In this document: positions 7,118 to 8,191 of the stretch, one piece after another | How positions within the stretch are numbered: the first letter of the stretch is position 1 | How the letters are laid out: each line of letters starts with the position of its first letter | DNA from: JACRAR01 sp041665185 | GTDB taxonomy: Bacteria > Pseudomonadota > Gammaproteobacteria > Burkholderiales > Rhodocyclaceae | DNA: 8,191 bases | Direction of reading: 5' to 3' | Assembly (NCBI GenBank): GCA_041665185.1 | Contig: JBAYJH010000223.1 | Coordinates: 1 to 8,191 of the forward strand | Program-made: the position numbers and the translations under genes | The notes under the pieces: model-generated | Databases searched by the model: none | Told to the model about the DNA's origin: nothing | The model's input: the letters and a program-made list of their open reading frames with translations, nothing else

Positions 7118-7148
7118 AAAGGCCACCAGCAATGGTGGCCTTTTTTTT
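7118..7148 (+). terminator. Rho-independent terminator after the S-layer-like gene
   Basis: A perfect 8-bp stem GGCCACCA / TGGTGGCC (7121-7128 and 7133-7140) encloses a GCAA tetraloop of the stable GNRA class and is followed by eight T (7141-7148). Three A before the stem can pair with the first T. It begins 24 nt after the TAA stop. It should end most transcripts of the S-layer-like gene and separate it from the TPR gene. Confidence 0.95.
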
Positions 7149-7182
7149 GCCCGCAATCCCGTCGAAATCCGAAAGCTTCGAC

Positions 7183-8191
7183 ATGTCAACCGGCAGCCAT
7201 CAGGAACCTGCAGAAAACGGCCCCAGTGCTCTGGAAGCGAACACACTCATCGGCTTGACCAGCGAGGGAAGGCGGACCGAAGCAGCCACCCTCGCCCATC
7301 GACTGATCGAGCGCTTTCCTCTGCACGAATTCGGCTGGAAGGTCCTGGGTGCGGTCCTGAAGCAGATGGGGAGAAGCGCGGAAGCGCTGTTACCCATGCA
7401 GAACTCGCTGGCACTGATGCCGGGAGACCCCGAAGCGCATTCGAATCTGGGTAATGCACTCCAGGATATTGGACGACTCAACGATGCCGTTATCTGCTAC
7501 CGCCGGGCGCTGCAAATCAAACCGGAACTCGCGGAAGCACACTACAATCAGGCCGATGCCCTGAACAACCTCGGACGGCTCGACGACGCGATAGCAGCCT
7601 ACGGTCGGGCGCAGCAGGCTAAACCCGATTTCGCCGCGGCTCACGCCAATCTCGCAGTCGCCCTGTATCACCTCGGACGCCTCAATGAGACCGTAACAAG
7701 CTGCCGCCGGGCGCTGGCGATCAAATCCGATCTTGTCGAAGCCCATGACAACTTGGGTGCCGCCCTGCATGACCTCGGACGACTCGATGATGCTGTGGCC
7801 CGTCACCGCCGAGCGCTGGCAATCAGACCGGATTTCGGCGCAGCGCACGACAACCTGGGCAACGTCCTGAGGGCCTTGGGTCGATACGTCGACGCACTGA
7901 CCAGCCACCGCCGGGCACTGGCGATCAAGCCGGAGTTCGCCGAAGCGCACGGAAATCTGGGAAATACCCAAAATGATATGGGGCGAGTGGAGGGCGCCGT
8001 GGCGAGCTACCGCCGCGCGCTGGCAATCAAGCCGGATTACGCCGAAGCGCATAATAATCTCGCCAATGCCTACAAGACCCTCGGTCGATACGCCGACGCC
8101 CTGGCGAGCCATCACCGGGCGCTGGCGATCAATCCCGACTTTCCGGTCGCCCACAGCAACCTGATCTTTACCATCGACATGTCGCCGGGGA
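7183..8191 (+). CDS. TPR protein, probable SPINDLY/OGT-like O-glycosyltransferase (3' end missing)
   Basis: The frame is open to the right edge; 336 residues are visible. I chose ATG at 7183; the only upstream in-frame alternative, TTG at 7147, lies in the terminator T tract. The ribosome site is weak (GAAAG at 7171-7175). After a short polar N-terminus there are two diverged TPRs (about 17-83) and then seven exact 34-residue TPRs (84-321) of the type E-A-H-x-N-L-G-x-x-L-x-x-L-G-R-x-x-D-A-x-x-x-(Y/H)-R-R-A-L-A-I-K-P-(D/E)-F-A. The sequence then turns into V-A-H-S-N-L-I-F-T-I-D-M-S-P-G. In bacterial SPINDLY/OGT-like proteins a 'HSNL(I/L)F' segment of this kind joins the TPR array to the GT41 catalytic domain, so I expect that domain just beyond the edge. 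No signal peptide is seen, so it should be cytoplasmic. The TPR call is certain; the glycosyltransferase call is inferred from the junction and the neighbour. A TPR protein with another effector domain is possible. Confidence 0.8.
   Translation, partial: MSTGSHQEPAENGPSALEANTLIGLTSEGRRTEAATLAHRLIERFPLHEFGWKVLGAVLKQMGRSAEALLPMQNSLALMPGDPEAHSNLGNALQDIGRLNDAVICYRRALQIKPELAEAHYNQADALNNLGRLDDAIAAYGRAQQAKPDFAAAHANLAVALYHLGRLNETVTSCRRALAIKSDLVEAHDNLGAALHDLGRLDDAVARHRRALAIRPDFGAAHDNLGNVLRALGRYVDALTSHRRALAIKPEFAEAHGNLGNTQNDMGRVEGAVASYRRALAIKPDYAEAHNNLANAYKTLGRYADALASHHRALAINPDFPVAHSNLIFTIDMSPG
7432..8145 (+). repeat. Seven tandem 102-bp TPR repeats
   Basis: The units begin at residues 84, 118, 152, 186, 220, 254 and 288 with no insertion or deletion, so the DNA period is exactly 102 bp. 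The most conserved DNA is the block around cgccgggcgctggcgatcaa, encoding R-R-A-L-A-I-K, near-identical in most units. The units differ enough elsewhere to be distinct, but this similarity could permit recombination that changes repeat number or short-read collapse. Confidence 0.9.

Noticed and set aside
7432..8145. Regular 102-bp periodicity considered as a CRISPR or satellite array
   Set aside because: The repeats are continuous coding TPRs without unique spacers.
7390..8154. 254-residue frame on the - strand
   Set aside because: It is a shadow of the TPR array; its apparent 34-residue periodicity comes from the repeats on the + strand.

Overview
The window is GC-rich, bacterial and coding almost throughout, with every gene on the + strand. 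Outer-membrane, type I secretion and TPR families point to a Gram-negative bacterium. The style of the proteins fits a betaproteobacterium such as a Rhodocyclales relative, but that placement is inference; there is no rRNA, tRNA or housekeeping marker to confirm it.

Layout. (1) 1-1363: the 3' part of a FecR-domain protein with a long Pro-Val-Thr linker and a C-terminal beta-rich domain resembling the small barrel of TbpB-type surface proteins. (2) 1382-2695: an exported outer-membrane barrel protein with an N-terminal TPR region, the architecture of surface lipoprotein assembly modifiers (Slam, DUF560). It starts 18 nt after gene 1 and is probably in the same operon. (3) 2696-3089: a 394-nt non-coding control region with a 12-bp palindrome next to an extended -10 element, a perfect CRP-type site (TGTGA-N6-TCACA), candidate -10 elements downstream and a strong Shine-Dalgarno. 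(4) 3090-7094: a 1334-residue Thr/Gly/Ala-rich, cysteine-free S-layer-like or RTX-like protein with beta-strand repeats, an internal duplication and a C-terminal nonapeptide array, probably exported by type I secretion. (5) 7118-7148: a textbook intrinsic terminator. (6) 7183 to the end: a TPR protein, open at the window edge, with seven exact 34-residue repeats; it looks like the N-terminal half of a SPINDLY/OGT-like O-glycosyltransferase.

How they may work together. The window reads as a cell-surface locus. Genes 1 and 2 could form a cargo/translocator pair at the outer membrane. Gene 3 is a large secreted surface protein, possibly under cAMP-CRP-type control, and gene 4 is a possible cytoplasmic O-glycosyltransferase whose acceptor could be the very Thr/Ser-rich protein encoded just upstream. 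The domain calls rest on sequence patterns; the functional links are inferred from gene order.
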